Origin: Pseudomonas cichorii
GTDB lineage: Bacteria; Pseudomonadota; Gammaproteobacteria; Pseudomonadales; Pseudomonadaceae
Length of the DNA stretch: 64,000 bases
Assembly (NCBI RefSeq): GCF_018343775.1
Contig: NZ_CP074349.1
Location: 4,206,001 to 4,270,000, forward strand
Direction of reading: 5' to 3'
The notes under the pieces were generated by a model. It did not search any database. It was given only the letters and a program-made list of their open reading frames with translations, and was not told the origin of the DNA. Made by a program: the position numbers and the translations under genes. Each line of letters starts with the position of its first letter. Position 1 is the first letter of the stretch. Positions 7,209-14,376 of this stretch are shown here, in pieces.

Positions 7209-7582
7209 TGCAGCGTCTCCCCGCAAGCGGTGGTGCGCCTGACCGCTACCGGCATCGGTGCTTTCACTGTGTCACCAGTGGCGGACATCAGCGCACGCAC
7301 CGCAGTCTCAAGCCGGCGCTTTGCGCTACCCTTCGCACGCCTGGCCTTCTGCAATTGCTCGTAGGTCTGGCTGGTGAAGTTGATGACTGGCGCATAAGCA
7401 GGGTCGTCAGGGTTGATTCGGCGAAAGTTCGGCTCAGGCTCTCCGTGCGCACGGAAAAACTGCTGATACTCGTTGTTGAGCAACTGCCGTACATCCCGGA
7501 CGAGTGCCTGAGCGTGGTACCAGTCAACACTCAGGGCTGCCACGCGCTCAACAAGCTGCTGATGGGTTGGTTTCTTGCTCAT
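7205..7582 (-). CDS. hypothetical phage protein
   Basis: A 125-residue, mainly helical basic protein: MSKKPTHQQLVERVAALSVD, later YEQLQKARRAKGSAKRRLET. It overlaps its neighbours by 4 nt on both sides. The N-terminal half resembles a coiled coil and the C-terminal half is arginine/lysine rich. I recognise no family. Position between the Rha-like regulator and the replication genes suggests an early DNA-metabolism or regulatory role, which is inference. Confidence 0.5.
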   Translation of the reverse strand: MSKKPTHQQLVERVAALSVDWYHAQALVRDVRQLLNNEYQQFFRAHGEPEPNFRRINPDDPAYAPVINFTSQTYEQLQKARRAKGSAKRRLETAVRALMSATGDTVKAPMPVAVRRTTACGETLQ

Positions 7583-8304
7583 GCGAGCCTCGGCTTGATC
7601 TTGAACCGTCCTTGGGGGATTTCCGGGTGGGTGGCGCGCTCACTGGTCTCGTAGGTGCATTCGCTCACGAACCGGTCAAAGCGCTGGGTGATGGCCGGTT
7701 TGGGCCATATAGCGAAGGGCTGCCCACCATCATCTGCGTGCTTGCTGCGTACCATCGCGAATGGAAGTGGCGCGCCAGTCACCTCGCGCATAACGGCGTT
7801 GATCACCCAAGGCGGCAAGCCGTGACGCCGGTTGATCCGGTCGCGAATGTTGGTGATGGTCTCGAATCCACTGGGCACGGAATCCATGTAGCGGATCTGC
7901 TCCAGTCGTGCGGTTCGGCTTTCGACCCGCGCCAGCGCCTGTTGCTGCTCGGCCTGCTGGCGTTCGATCTGCACCAGTTGGTTGGCGCTGGCTGCAATAA
8001 GCTCGGCCGGGGTCATCGGGCGATAGGCTTTCTCTTCCAGTTCCTGCCAGCGGTCCACCAAGGCAGCGGTGAACTCGGGCGAGAGCTGAGCTACGACGAT
8101 GAAGCTGTCTCGCTTGTTGACCAGATATTCCTGAACAACGACGCCGTTACCGGACTTAGGGCCACCCTGCATTGCAGGTTGGGAAATCACGCCTCTGGCC
8201 ACAAGCCGGTCAATCGCGATCTTCACATTGTCGTGGCGGGAGCCGACCAGATCGGCGATTTCTTGGGATGACATAGTTGGGGCGTTGTTGGTGATCAGAT
8301 TCAT
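7579..8304 (-). CDS. Rha family phage regulatory protein
   Basis: A 241-residue protein. The N-terminal domain (TMSSQEIADLVGSRHDNVKI, AIDRLVARGVI, then VNKRDSFIVVAQLSPEFTAAL) is characteristic of the Rha family of phage regulators, and a coiled coil follows at about residues 130-160 (QLVQIERQQAEQQQALARVE). Rha proteins of lambdoid phages interfere with growth in some hosts and are thought to regulate phage or host genes. The C-terminal 90 residues contain an RINRRHGLPPWVINAVMREV segment seen in ORF6N-type or similar phage regulators. The stop and start overlap both neighbours by 4 nt. Confidence 0.8.
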   Translation of the reverse strand: MNLITNNAPTMSSQEIADLVGSRHDNVKIAIDRLVARGVISQPAMQGGPKSGNGVVVQEYLVNKRDSFIVVAQLSPEFTAALVDRWQELEEKAYRPMTPAELIAASANQLVQIERQQAEQQQALARVESRTARLEQIRYMDSVPSGFETITNIRDRINRRHGLPPWVINAVMREVTGAPLPFAMVRSKHADDGGQPFAIWPKPAITQRFDRFVSECTYETSERATHPEIPQGRFKIKPRLA

Positions 8305-8588
8305 TGATCGCCCTCCTTTTCCGCGCCACGATTTGCGAGGTCGGCGTTTTGTGGCGCGGCCAGTTCAGTCAGGCGGGCCTCAAGCCTTTCCTCTGCGCAC
8401 TCAGCATTGGAGCCCATGCTTTCGCAGGTGGAATAGCCAAGGTCCAACAGGCGACGACATAGAGAATGCTCGGCACAATGCGGCTTGGCAGACTCAAACA
8501 AGGCGCACATCTGCTGCAGAACAGCTCGGGTTACCGAAAGCTCAGAGAGAGCATCTTCGGCTATCAATTGGTGAGGGGATTTGCTCAT
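8301..8588 (-). CDS. hypothetical phage protein
   Basis: A 95-residue acidic helical protein (MSKSPHQLIAEDALSELSVT) with five cysteines in the middle (CALFESAKPHCAEHSLCRR and onwards), which could bind a metal, though no standard zinc pattern is clear. Overlaps its neighbours by 4 nt on each side in the leftward early operon. No family recognised. Confidence 0.5.
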   Translation of the reverse strand: MSKSPHQLIAEDALSELSVTRAVLQQMCALFESAKPHCAEHSLCRRLLDLGYSTCESMGSNAECAEERLEARLTELAAPQNADLANRGAEKEGDQ

Positions 8589-8860
8589 GCCGCACCTCCC
8601 TTTTCTGTTGCCGCCTCAGCACCTGCCTGGCTTGCGTAAACCAAAGCCAGAGCCGATTCGGCGGCGTAGAAAGCAAGGGTTGCCTGCTGGGATACGGCAC
8701 TGACGTTCATCAAGTCTTTCAGGGCTTCAACCACTGACTCAAGGCGATCTGTCGCAGCGTTGAGCGCTTCTACAACAGAAACATCACCAGCAACAGTGAA
8801 CAGGAATTGCTCACCACGCACGCAATACGGGAGTTCAACAGTACGGATATGGGCTTTCAT
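8585..8860 (-). CDS. DUF3077 family protein
   Basis: A 91-residue protein matching the pattern of the Pseudomonas DUF3077 family: an N-terminal beta stretch (EQFLFTVAGDVSVVEALNAA) and a helical end with FYAAESALALVYASQAGA. These small proteins occur in Pseudomonas prophages and chromosomes, and their function is not established. It resembles the protein encoded at 9096-9416 (LFTV/LFIV, then GDV, EA/ET), so the two are probably diverged paralogues within one operon. Confidence 0.65.
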   Translation of the reverse strand: MKAHIRTVELPYCVRGEQFLFTVAGDVSVVEALNAATDRLESVVEALKDLMNVSAVSQQATLAFYAAESALALVYASQAGAEAATEKGGAA

Positions 8861-9099
8861 TGGCTGGCCCCCACTTCGGGACTGCCCTGCAGATCAGCAG
8901 CCTGATGTTCGAGATGGATGTAGAGTTCTTCGGCGATATGCTCGGCAGCCAACAGCAGTCCGTGCTGGTCTCTCACACTCAACGGCGCGCCACCGGGCAT
9001 GTCGATGAAATCAATGTTTTCGCGGAGTACCCGTGTGAGGGCAAACAAAGCCAGCCCTGCATGATGCAGGCGGGTTGCTTCTTTTGATGACAGGCTCAT
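8857..9099 (-). CDS. hypothetical phage protein
   Basis: An 80-residue helical protein (MSLSSKEATRLHHAGLALFA, then SVRDQHGLLLAAEHIAEELYI). It lies between two DUF3077-like genes with 4-nt overlaps and has a similar C-terminal helix arrangement, so it may be a shortened relative. Function unknown. Confidence 0.5.
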   Translation of the reverse strand: MSLSSKEATRLHHAGLALFALTRVLRENIDFIDMPGGAPLSVRDQHGLLLAAEHIAEELYIHLEHQAADLQGSPEVGASQ

Positions 9100-9416
9100 T
9101 GGTTGGCCTCCTGCTGGCGCAGAGTGTCTGTCGCGGAGCGAGCCAGAGCCCGTACGGTCTGACTCAGGAATGCGAGAGCCTTGATTTCGCCGAGGTAAAG
9201 GGTTTCGCCTAAATTCACCGCATTGTGTTGGCGCATCAGCAACTGCGTCAGGCCTTCGGCCAGGTCAGAAGCAGTTTCAACTGCTTGAGCCACGTCGCCT
9301 CCCTCCTCTACGATAAAAAGCTGACTGGTGTGCTCCATGAGCGGATCGCCAAAGGAAGTTCTGGCCAGAGTTGGTTGTTGCGTTACTTCTGCCGCGGTGC
9401 TATTTTTTGAGTGCAT
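9096..9416 (-). CDS. DUF3077-like protein
   Basis: A 106-residue protein, first gene after the terminator-like hairpins that follow cro. SQLFIVEEGGDVAQAVETAS corresponds to the DUF3077 core, followed by a helical end (LGEIKALAFLSQTVRALARS). It starts the run of overlapping early genes. Function unknown; the resemblance to the gene at 8585-8860 suggests duplication. Confidence 0.55.
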   Translation of the reverse strand: MHSKNSTAAEVTQQPTLARTSFGDPLMEHTSQLFIVEEGGDVAQAVETASDLAEGLTQLLMRQHNAVNLGETLYLGEIKALAFLSQTVRALARSATDTLRQQEANQ

Positions 9417-9448
9417 GAAATCGTCCTCTAGAACGAAAATTCAAGAAG

Positions 9449-9494
9449 GTCCCTTGCAGGGGACTAGTTAAGAAACCCGCTTGCAGGCGGGTTT
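9449..9494 (-). terminator. tandem hairpins between cro and the early operon
   Basis: Two adjacent hairpins: stems 9473-9480/9487-9494 (AAACCCGC / GCGGGTTT) and 9449-9453/9460-9464 (GTCCC / GGGAC). On the leftward transcript the first is followed by TTTCTT. Their place, between cro and the next early gene, is that of the lambda tR1 terminator, a point where early transcription is throttled. Confidence 0.65.
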
Positions 9495-9548
9495 TTTATT
9501 GCCTGGAAGAAAGTCAGCCAGACAACAAAAACTGATAAACGCAGATCC

Positions 9549-9842
9549 TCATCCGAGAGCCTGCGAGATACTGGATGGATGATCAGCCCTACTAAGGGGC
9601 TGTGCGATGGGCGCTATGACAGACACAATTGAGTCAAGGTCAAGGCGACTTTTGCTCTCGCCGCCGGAAGGAAAGCCTCTCAGCTCAACTGCCTCAAACG
9701 CTCCGCAAGGCTTTTTCTGGACAAAAATATGTCGACCTGACCTTGCGGCTTTACTAATGGCGGCCTGAGTTGCGCCCAGAGCTTTGGCGGCCTCGGATTG
9801 GCCGTGCGTCGACACAAACTCAGCCAACGGTACTGGAGACAT
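9549..9842 (-). CDS. Cro-like repressor
   Basis: A 97-residue DNA-binding protein, MSPVPLAEFVSTHGQSEAAK followed by ALGATQAAISKAARSGRHIF: a helix-turn-helix in which GQSEAAKALGATQAAISKA matches the Cro/YdaS-type pattern. It is transcribed away from the cI-type gene across a 106-bp region with three operator-like repeats, which is the classic immunity layout. Cro proteins bind the same operators as CI with another order of preference and favour lytic growth. The C-terminal 40 residues look disordered. Confidence 0.82.
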   Translation of the reverse strand: MSPVPLAEFVSTHGQSEAAKALGATQAAISKAARSGRHIFVQKKPCGAFEAVELRGFPSGGESKSRLDLDSIVSVIAPIAQPLSRADHPSSISQALG

Positions 9843-9875
9843 TTGATCACCTGAATCTGGCTATTACGCAAAAAT

Positions 9876-9937
9876 ATAACCATCAGTATATATCATGTCA
9901 ATACTAAAGGTTTTTTGAATTACATAACCATTAGTTT
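9876..9937. promoter_or_regulatory. three operator-like repeats between cro and cI
   Basis: Three copies of a 14-bp element related to ATACTAATGGTTAT: 9876-9889 (reverse orientation, ATAACCATCAGTAT), 9901-9914 (forward, ATACTAAAGGTTTT) and 9924-9937 (reverse, ATAACCATTAGTTT). Centres are 25 and 23 bp apart. This mimics the three-site right operator of lambdoid phages, and the divergent cro and cI promoters must lie in the same stretch. Two further copies lie at 12208-12247. Confidence 0.75.
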
Positions 9938-9948
9938 AGGATGAGCCT

Positions 9949-10683
9949 ATGGCCAAAAAACGCACCCTCACCCCTGAGCAAGACGCAGAATGCGAGCACC
10001 TGAAGAGCATCTATAAGGTTCGGGCCAAGACTGCCGGAATAAATCAGATGGATGTCGCCGATGAACTGGGGATTACTCAAGCTGCCGTATCCCACTACCT
10101 GAACGGAGTGAACCCGCTCAATGCGCGGGTAGCTGCAGTTTTTGCCAAGCTTCTTGGTATGCCGGTACGGTCGTTCAGCCCGAGACTGGCTGACGAAATC
10201 GAAGCGACAACCGAGGCGGCCCGACTCGGCCAAGCCGGGCTTGAGCCGGAAAGCAATGTTCGCCCCACACCTCAACCCAACCTCATGTACCGCTACCCAG
10301 TAATCAGTTGGGTAGCTGCCGGTGCCTGGGCTGAAGCCGTGGAACCCTTCCCGCCAGGCTTTTCTGACCGCTACGAGCTGTCCGAGTACGAAGCCAAGGG
10401 CCCGGCGTTCTGGCTTGAAGTGAAAGGCGACTCGATGACCTCCCCTGCAGGCCAAAGTATTACTGAAGGAACGCTGATCCTGGTCGATACAGAGGTTGAC
10501 GCATTCCATGGCAAGTTGGTGATCGCGAAGCTAGGCAACAGCAATGAGGCCACGTTCAAGAAGCTGGTCGAGGATGGCGGACGGAAATTTCTGAAGCCTC
10601 TGAACCCAGCGTATCCAACCGAGATGTGCACTGAGGACTGTCGAATCGTAGGCGTTGTGGTGCGCGCGTTGATGAAGCTATAG
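9949..10683 (+). CDS. CI-type repressor, XRE HTH plus S24 autoprotease
   Basis: A 244-residue phage repressor. Residues ~15-70 form an XRE helix-turn-helix (MDVADELGITQAAVSHYLNG). Residues ~115-244 form a LexA/CI-like S24 domain: cleavage site Ala124-Gly125 in SWVAAGAWAEA, catalytic serine 162 in GDSM, and the lysine in the ATFKKL segment at about 204. Such repressors keep the prophage silent and cut themselves when RecA is activated by DNA damage. The gene diverges from cro over the operator repeats. The C-terminal FLKPLNPAYP and DCRIVGVVV segments closely follow lambda CI. Confidence 0.93.
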   Translation: MAKKRTLTPEQDAECEHLKSIYKVRAKTAGINQMDVADELGITQAAVSHYLNGVNPLNARVAAVFAKLLGMPVRSFSPRLADEIEATTEAARLGQAGLEPESNVRPTPQPNLMYRYPVISWVAAGAWAEAVEPFPPGFSDRYELSEYEAKGPAFWLEVKGDSMTSPAGQSITEGTLILVDTEVDAFHGKLVIAKLGNSNEATFKKLVEDGGRKFLKPLNPAYPTEMCTEDCRIVGVVVRALMKL

Positions 10684-10837
10684 TCAATCCGACAGGTTGA
10701 TGCGGTGGGGGGGATATGACAGAACGGGCATTTTTTAGATTCAAGGCTCGCTCATGAGAACTCTTTTGAAGGTTTTTCCACTAATACTCAAGAAAAAATG
10801 CAACCTGCATGGAGCTTGAGTCCTGTCAATCTTGAAC

Positions 10838-10846
10838 TTATCCACA
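10838..10846 (+). promoter_or_regulatory. DnaA box in prophage spacer
   Basis: A perfect TTATCCACA DnaA box within the 480-bp region between cI and the DUF4760 gene. A single box may be chance; no iterons are seen around it. Confidence 0.35.
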
Positions 10847-10905
10847 GGTTTTTGTACAAATATAGTGAAAGCGCTAAGTGAGCGCGGAACAGGGAGGATG
10901 AAAGA

Positions 10906-10974
10906 ATGATGAATTCTATGACAATGCATCAGGATGAATGCAAGGCGCCCGAGCTGGGTACGCTGCAGCCTTAG
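10906..10974 (+). CDS. possible 22-residue small protein
   Basis: The stretch from 10684 to 11163 has no recognisable larger gene. Within it, a 22-codon frame (MMNSMTMHQDECKAPELGTL) starts 7-8 nt after a good GGGAGG ribosome-binding site and ends in TAG. A second tiny frame of 12 codons starts at 11048. The small frame could be a leader peptide or chance. A strong terminator follows at 11109-11134. Confidence 0.3.
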   Translation: MMNSMTMHQDECKAPELGTLQP

Positions 10975-11108
10975 AAGACAGGCGTAACCTGCTGCGGCTC
11001 TCTCAGCCTTTCAGCAGGTAAAAAACGTAAAATGTGTGGAGCCAGCGATGAATATCCGTAAGAAAGACGAGCACGATGACCTTTAGCTAGGTCATTCCAC
11101 CATCATCT

Positions 11109-11134
11109 AGAAAGGAGGCAGAGGCCTCCTTTCT
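11109..11134. terminator. terminator before the DUF4760 gene
   Basis: A long perfect hairpin: AGAAAGGAGGC pairs with GCCTCCTTTCT over a short loop. It would end transcripts coming from cI and separates the DUF4760 gene from the repressor unit. Confidence 0.75.
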
Positions 11135-11163
11135 GGCATCTGCAATTAGGACAGCAAAACCAT

Positions 11164-11718
11164 ATGGAAGCACCTGCACAGGCATGTGATCTGATCTGCC
11201 GTTTTTTCTCGGCGGCAGCGATAAACAATATAATTCTCTTCTGCGGCGTTGTTGCCACCGTCATGGCCATAAGAAGCGCCAAGGTCGCTACCGTTGAAAC
11301 GATCTCTCATACGAGGGAAATCGCCAAGCAGACGGAAACCGCACTTTTTATGTTCAACTCAAGATCGGATCGAAATCTGACAGATGGATACCAGACGATC
11401 CGCTCAATCCACAGCTCAGATTCTGACAACATCGTAAGCTATGCTACGAACGATGAAAAACGAAAGTCTCCAGAGGCTGAAAAGATCCGTTACGCTCTGA
11501 ACTTTTGGGAGAGGGTGGCCGTGTGCGTTAGCCATGGCATTTATTGCGAGAAAATCATCAAAGACAGCATGTATACAACGGTCACTGATGTGTTTCAGCG
11601 TGCCCAGCCATACATCAACGCTGTAAGAGAGCAGAAGCACTCGCAAACTCCTTACCAAGATTTTGAGACGATGGCTCGGCGGTGGCTCGCAGAACCTCTC
11701 AAGAGTAAACACTCCTAG
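11164..11718 (+). CDS. DUF4760 family membrane protein, moron candidate
   Basis: A 184-residue protein with one hydrophobic segment near the N-terminus (about residues 17-36, AAAINNIILFCGVVATVMAI) and a cytosolic helical domain: TREIAKQTETALFMFNSRSD, later YALNFWERVAVCVSHGIYCE and DFETMARRWLAEPL. This order fits the DUF4760 family, small membrane-anchored proteins found in phages and bacteria with no assigned role. The gene is flanked by terminators on both sides, is visibly richer in A and T than its neighbours, and is read with cI rather than with lytic genes, so it should be expressed in the lysogen. A function such as superinfection exclusion is possible but unproven. Confidence 0.7.
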   Translation: MEAPAQACDLICRFFSAAAINNIILFCGVVATVMAIRSAKVATVETISHTREIAKQTETALFMFNSRSDRNLTDGYQTIRSIHSSDSDNIVSYATNDEKRKSPEAEKIRYALNFWERVAVCVSHGIYCEKIIKDSMYTTVTDVFQRAQPYINAVREQKHSQTPYQDFETMARRWLAEPLKSKHS

Positions 11719-11726
11719 ATTAATCA

Positions 11727-11747
11727 AGCCCGGCTCAACACCGGGCT
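11727..11747 (+). terminator. terminator after the DUF4760 gene
   Basis: A perfect 7-bp stem (AGCCCGG / CCGGGCT) with a 7-nt loop, starting 9 nt after the stop codon and followed by TTCCC, so the T-run is weak. It closes the DUF4760 transcription unit. Confidence 0.65.
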
Positions 11748-11900
11748 TTCCCTCGCCACCTAGAACACATCTTTCGCCAGCCCCTCCCGCAGCCCTAAAA
11801 CGCTACATTTCCTCAAGCATCACCTGCCGCAAAATCGCTGACCTCACCAGGCTAACAGATTTCAAAACGCCACCCTTGCCATTCGTCCGCCCTCTAAATA

Positions 11901-11916
11901 CTGTACATAAATACAG
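11901..11916 (+). promoter_or_regulatory. LexA (SOS) box
   Basis: CTGTACATAAATACAG is a perfect CTGT-N8-ACAG LexA site with an AT-rich centre, 19 nt before the ATG of the DUF1654 gene. LexA bound here would silence the gene until DNA damage, so it should be induced together with the prophage. Confidence 0.8.
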
Positions 11917-11935
11917 AAATCGCTAGGGATACGAC

Positions 11936-12187
11936 ATGCGAACCAGCCCATCCTTCTCCACCACACCCCCTCACACCTATGAGCGGATCGGTCATCGCCT
12001 ACGCGATCTGGTGTCTGCCCCAAAGGCTCAGCGCCTGCAGTGCGTCACTGTCCGACGCCTGAAAGAGGAAGATCCAGCCGACTGGCGCAGGGTGATCAAT
12101 GAGATTGCTGGCACCGCCGGGGTCAAGGTGGAGGACCTGGGTAACGAGGCGTACCGGATAGCCTGGAGCGACTACTGCGACTATTGA
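11936..12187 (+). CDS. DUF1654 family protein, SOS-controlled
   Basis: An 83-residue protein with the full DUF1654 pattern: TYERIGHRLRDLVSAPKAQR, then VRRLKEEDPADWRRVINEIA and a short beta end (YRIAWSDY). DUF1654 proteins are almost confined to Pseudomonas and its phages and have no established function. The LexA box just upstream makes this a DNA-damage-induced gene lying between the repressor region and a second operator pair. There is no signal peptide or membrane segment. Confidence 0.82.
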   Translation: MRTSPSFSTTPPHTYERIGHRLRDLVSAPKAQRLQCVTVRRLKEEDPADWRRVINEIAGTAGVKVEDLGNEAYRIAWSDYCDY

Positions 12188-12207
12188 GCGAAAAAATAAA
12201 ATATTTT

Positions 12208-12247
12208 ATAACCATTAGTATTGCATAAAAAATATAACTGATAGTAT
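12208..12247. promoter_or_regulatory. second pair of CI-type operators (left operator-like)
   Basis: Two 14-bp elements, ATAACCATTAGTAT at 12208-12221 and ATAACTGATAGTAT at 12234-12247, centres 26 bp apart, match the repeats between cro and cI. They lie 37 nt before the rightward accessory operon starting at 12284, in the position of the lambda left operator, so CI probably silences that operon in the lysogen. Confidence 0.72.
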
Positions 12248-12283
12248 ATTTTAGTCATTCACAGGCCAGGCAGGCACCCCACC

Positions 12284-12658
12284 ATGACAATCACTATCGG
12301 TAGCTGGACAGGAATCACCAACGGACCGCTTGCGCCACGCGAGCTTGAAGGTGTCTTGCATTGCGCCAACAGCCTCACAGTAAAGGAGGCTGCGAGGCTG
12401 ATGAATATCAGTCCGGACACCCTCAAGAAACGACTCGAGTCGGCGCGACTCAAGCTCAGCGCGCCCAGTATCCGTGCGCTGGTGCTGGAAGCCTTCAAGC
12501 GCCAGATCATCTCCCCCGCTGCCGCCCTCGCCATCCTGCTGGCCGCCCACGGTGCGCTTGCTGATGATCCCATGGCCAGAGTTCGTCGTGGCAGTAGCGA
12601 GAAGAAGATCGAATACCGAGTAGCTGCCCGGCGAGCCGAAACAGCACTGACGGCATAA
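12284..12658 (+). CDS. LuxR-type helix-turn-helix phage regulator
   Basis: A 124-residue protein. The segment LTVKEAARLMNISPDTLKKR followed by LESARLKLSAPSIRALVLEA is the typical LuxR/GerE helix-turn-helix, here without any sensor or receiver domain. It is the first gene of the rightward early operon and lies right behind the second operator pair. Short LuxR-like proteins in this place are common in Pseudomonas prophages and may regulate the operon or host genes; the targets are unknown. The C-terminal 35 residues are basic (ARVRRGSSEKKIEYRVAARR). Confidence 0.72.
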   Translation: MTITIGSWTGITNGPLAPRELEGVLHCANSLTVKEAARLMNISPDTLKKRLESARLKLSAPSIRALVLEAFKRQIISPAAALAILLAAHGALADDPMARVRRGSSEKKIEYRVAARRAETALTA

Positions 12659-12729
12659 CCCAACCCTGAAATTTGCGAAAGCCAACAATCGCGGCAGGCC
12701 CTCGGCCGGCCTGAAGAAAGGAGAAACAC

Positions 12730-13038
12730 ATGCTCATCCTCACCCGAAAGCTCGGCGAAACCCTGTGCATTGGTGAAGACATCACCGTAACCGTGATAGG
12801 CGTCCATGGTATGCAGGTGCGCATCGGCATCAGCGCACCGAAGGATGTGCCGGTTGATCGCGAAGAGATCGCCATCCGCAAGGCTGGTGGCGCACACAAG
12901 CCTGTTGTTGCGCCGACGACTGACGAACCTCTGTACGCCAACCGCACTGAACAGGAGTGGCGCGAGTTACTGGCTGCAGAAAAAGAAGCAGAGCAAGTCA
13001 GCTCGCGCACCGAGGGTGGCCGTCATGTCAGCAAATGA
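12730..13038 (+). CDS. csrA: phage-encoded CsrA/RsmA-like RNA-binding regulator
   Basis: A 102-residue protein whose first ~60 residues are a CsrA domain: [20 protein letters not shown], then [20 protein letters not shown] and EEI. CsrA binds GGA motifs in mRNA leaders and blocks or stabilises translation. The RNA-contact residues Leu4, Arg6 and the VxVDREE-type end are kept. About 40 extra residues follow, longer than the host copies (the other CsrA here at 22897 has 67). A good AAGAAAGGAG ribosome-binding site precedes the ATG. Carried in an early phage operon, it could let the phage change host post-transcriptional control, or regulate its own mRNAs; this is inference. Confidence 0.9.
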   Translation: MLILTRKLGETLCIGEDITVTVIGVHGMQVRIGISAPKDVPVDREEIAIRKAGGAHKPVVAPTTDEPLYANRTEQEWRELLAAEKEAEQVSSRTEGGRHVSK

Positions 13039-13648
13039 TCGCATCAGCATAGTGCTGTCCGCCCCCAAAGGAACCACGTTGGACGCCATCCGCAAGCTCG
13101 CCCGCCTTGGCGACACCGTGGATATCGGCGGACTGGAGGCAGTGATCGAGGCGGCCTGCAATGGCAGTGCAATTGGTCAGCTTGCAGCGGCTGAGAACCG
13201 GTTGATTTCGGCTGACGCAGATCGTGTCAACCAAATTGCCTGGGAAGTCGAAAGCGTCAACCAGCCACAAAACGAACAGCAGAATATTCCACGAATTATT
13301 CCTGCCAACTGGAGTGACGCCCAGGTGCTCGACTTCTGCTCGGTCGCTTTCCGGCATGTGGTCGTTGAAGGCGATCTGAAGTTCAGCGATATCAACGACG
13401 CGCTGCGCTACATGGCGGACAAGGGCGAACCAGCATTCTTGCGTGAGTTCGACATGGACGAGCACGCCCGTATGGCCGCCGATGCACGCCGATACCGCTG
13501 GTTACGTGATCGTGATCGTATCGAAGATGTCGACAGTGACCTGATGGTCCTGCGCGGAGATACCTACTTAACCGGTGCCGAGTTGGACAAAGAGGTCGAC
13601 GACGCAATTCGCCTTGATGTGTTGGAGGCCGAACCATGCAAGCCTTGA
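13025..13648 (+). CDS. hypothetical phage protein
   Basis: A 207-residue acidic protein starting [20 protein letters not shown]. The ATG at 13025 overlaps the end of the csrA-like gene by 14 nt. The first ~60 residues are unfamiliar; the C-terminal part has [20 protein letters not shown], a motif common in small phage and prophage proteins of unknown role, and an acidic end. Early accessory-operon protein; no family assigned with confidence. Confidence 0.55.
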   Translation: MSANDRISIVLSAPKGTTLDAIRKLARLGDTVDIGGLEAVIEAACNGSAIGQLAAAENRLISADADRVNQIAWEVESVNQPQNEQQNIPRIIPANWSDAQVLDFCSVAFRHVVVEGDLKFSDINDALRYMADKGEPAFLREFDMDEHARMAADARRYRWLRDRDRIEDVDSDLMVLRGDTYLTGAELDKEVDDAIRLDVLEAEPCKP

Positions 13649-14376
13649 AGCGTCGCGCCATTTCCCCTGCCGCCCTGCCCGCCATTGGCCAGCCTCTTGA
13701 CGGAGGTTTCTACGCTGGCCGAGTGTTCTTCGATGGGGTCGAGCACGCGCTGATTGATGCAGGCCGAGACTTTCAGGTTGAAGCCCAGTGGTGGGATCGC
13801 ACCGGGCCGAGGCCCAGTATCAGTGGCGCAAAGTCCTTTGATGACGGGCTTTTGAATACCCACGCCATGGCTGAAGCGGGTAGCGCGATTGCCCAGAAAG
13901 TCCTGCGGATGATCATTCGCGGAACCGGATGCTGGCACATTCCGTCGATTCGCCAGCTCGAAGCCATGCGCACAACGCTGTTGCAGCTCGAAGAGTGGGA
14001 TTACAGCCACGATACCGATGCCAAGCAATCTCTCGCCTGCATGCATAGCTACTGGTCCAGCACGGCTAACTCCGCTGGCTCCGCATGGAATCTGACCATG
14101 AGGCCTTGGTGCACGCCAACTACAAACTGGGGCAAGGACGTGAAGATGGTCCGCCCGGTCAAGACACTGGCGATCAAGGCGAGCTGCTTCGTGCATGAGC
14201 CAGCAACCGATGCTGCTGTGAGCGCAGCCGTCACCAGCCTGGGCGGAATCACCGCGAGCCCGGCGGTGTCCGAGGTTCTTGGCCAGTTCATCAACGAGGA
14301 CACCGGGCGCTTCTACGGGCGCACGCAGGATCTGCTGATCCAGTTGGCGGCTATTGCCGGGGAGAATCGTGCATGA
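13636..14376 (+). CDS. DUF1566/Lcl-C-like phage protein
   Basis: A 246-residue protein. The centre contains CWHIPSIRQLEAM, then the distinctive YWSSTANSAGSAWNLTM and VKMVRPVKTL segments. These are hallmarks of the DUF1566 (Lcl C-terminal-like) fold, also seen in many phage proteins of unknown role. The C-terminal ~50 residues end in TGRFYGRTQDLLIQLAAIAG. It overlaps the preceding gene by 13 nt and the following phosphatase by 4 nt. No signal peptide is visible, so the protein is probably cytosolic. Confidence 0.6.
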   Translation: MQALKRRAISPAALPAIGQPLDGGFYAGRVFFDGVEHALIDAGRDFQVEAQWWDRTGPRPSISGAKSFDDGLLNTHAMAEAGSAIAQKVLRMIIRGTGCWHIPSIRQLEAMRTTLLQLEEWDYSHDTDAKQSLACMHSYWSSTANSAGSAWNLTMRPWCTPTTNWGKDVKMVRPVKTLAIKASCFVHEPATDAAVSAAVTSLGGITASPAVSEVLGQFINEDTGRFYGRTQDLLIQLAAIAGENRA

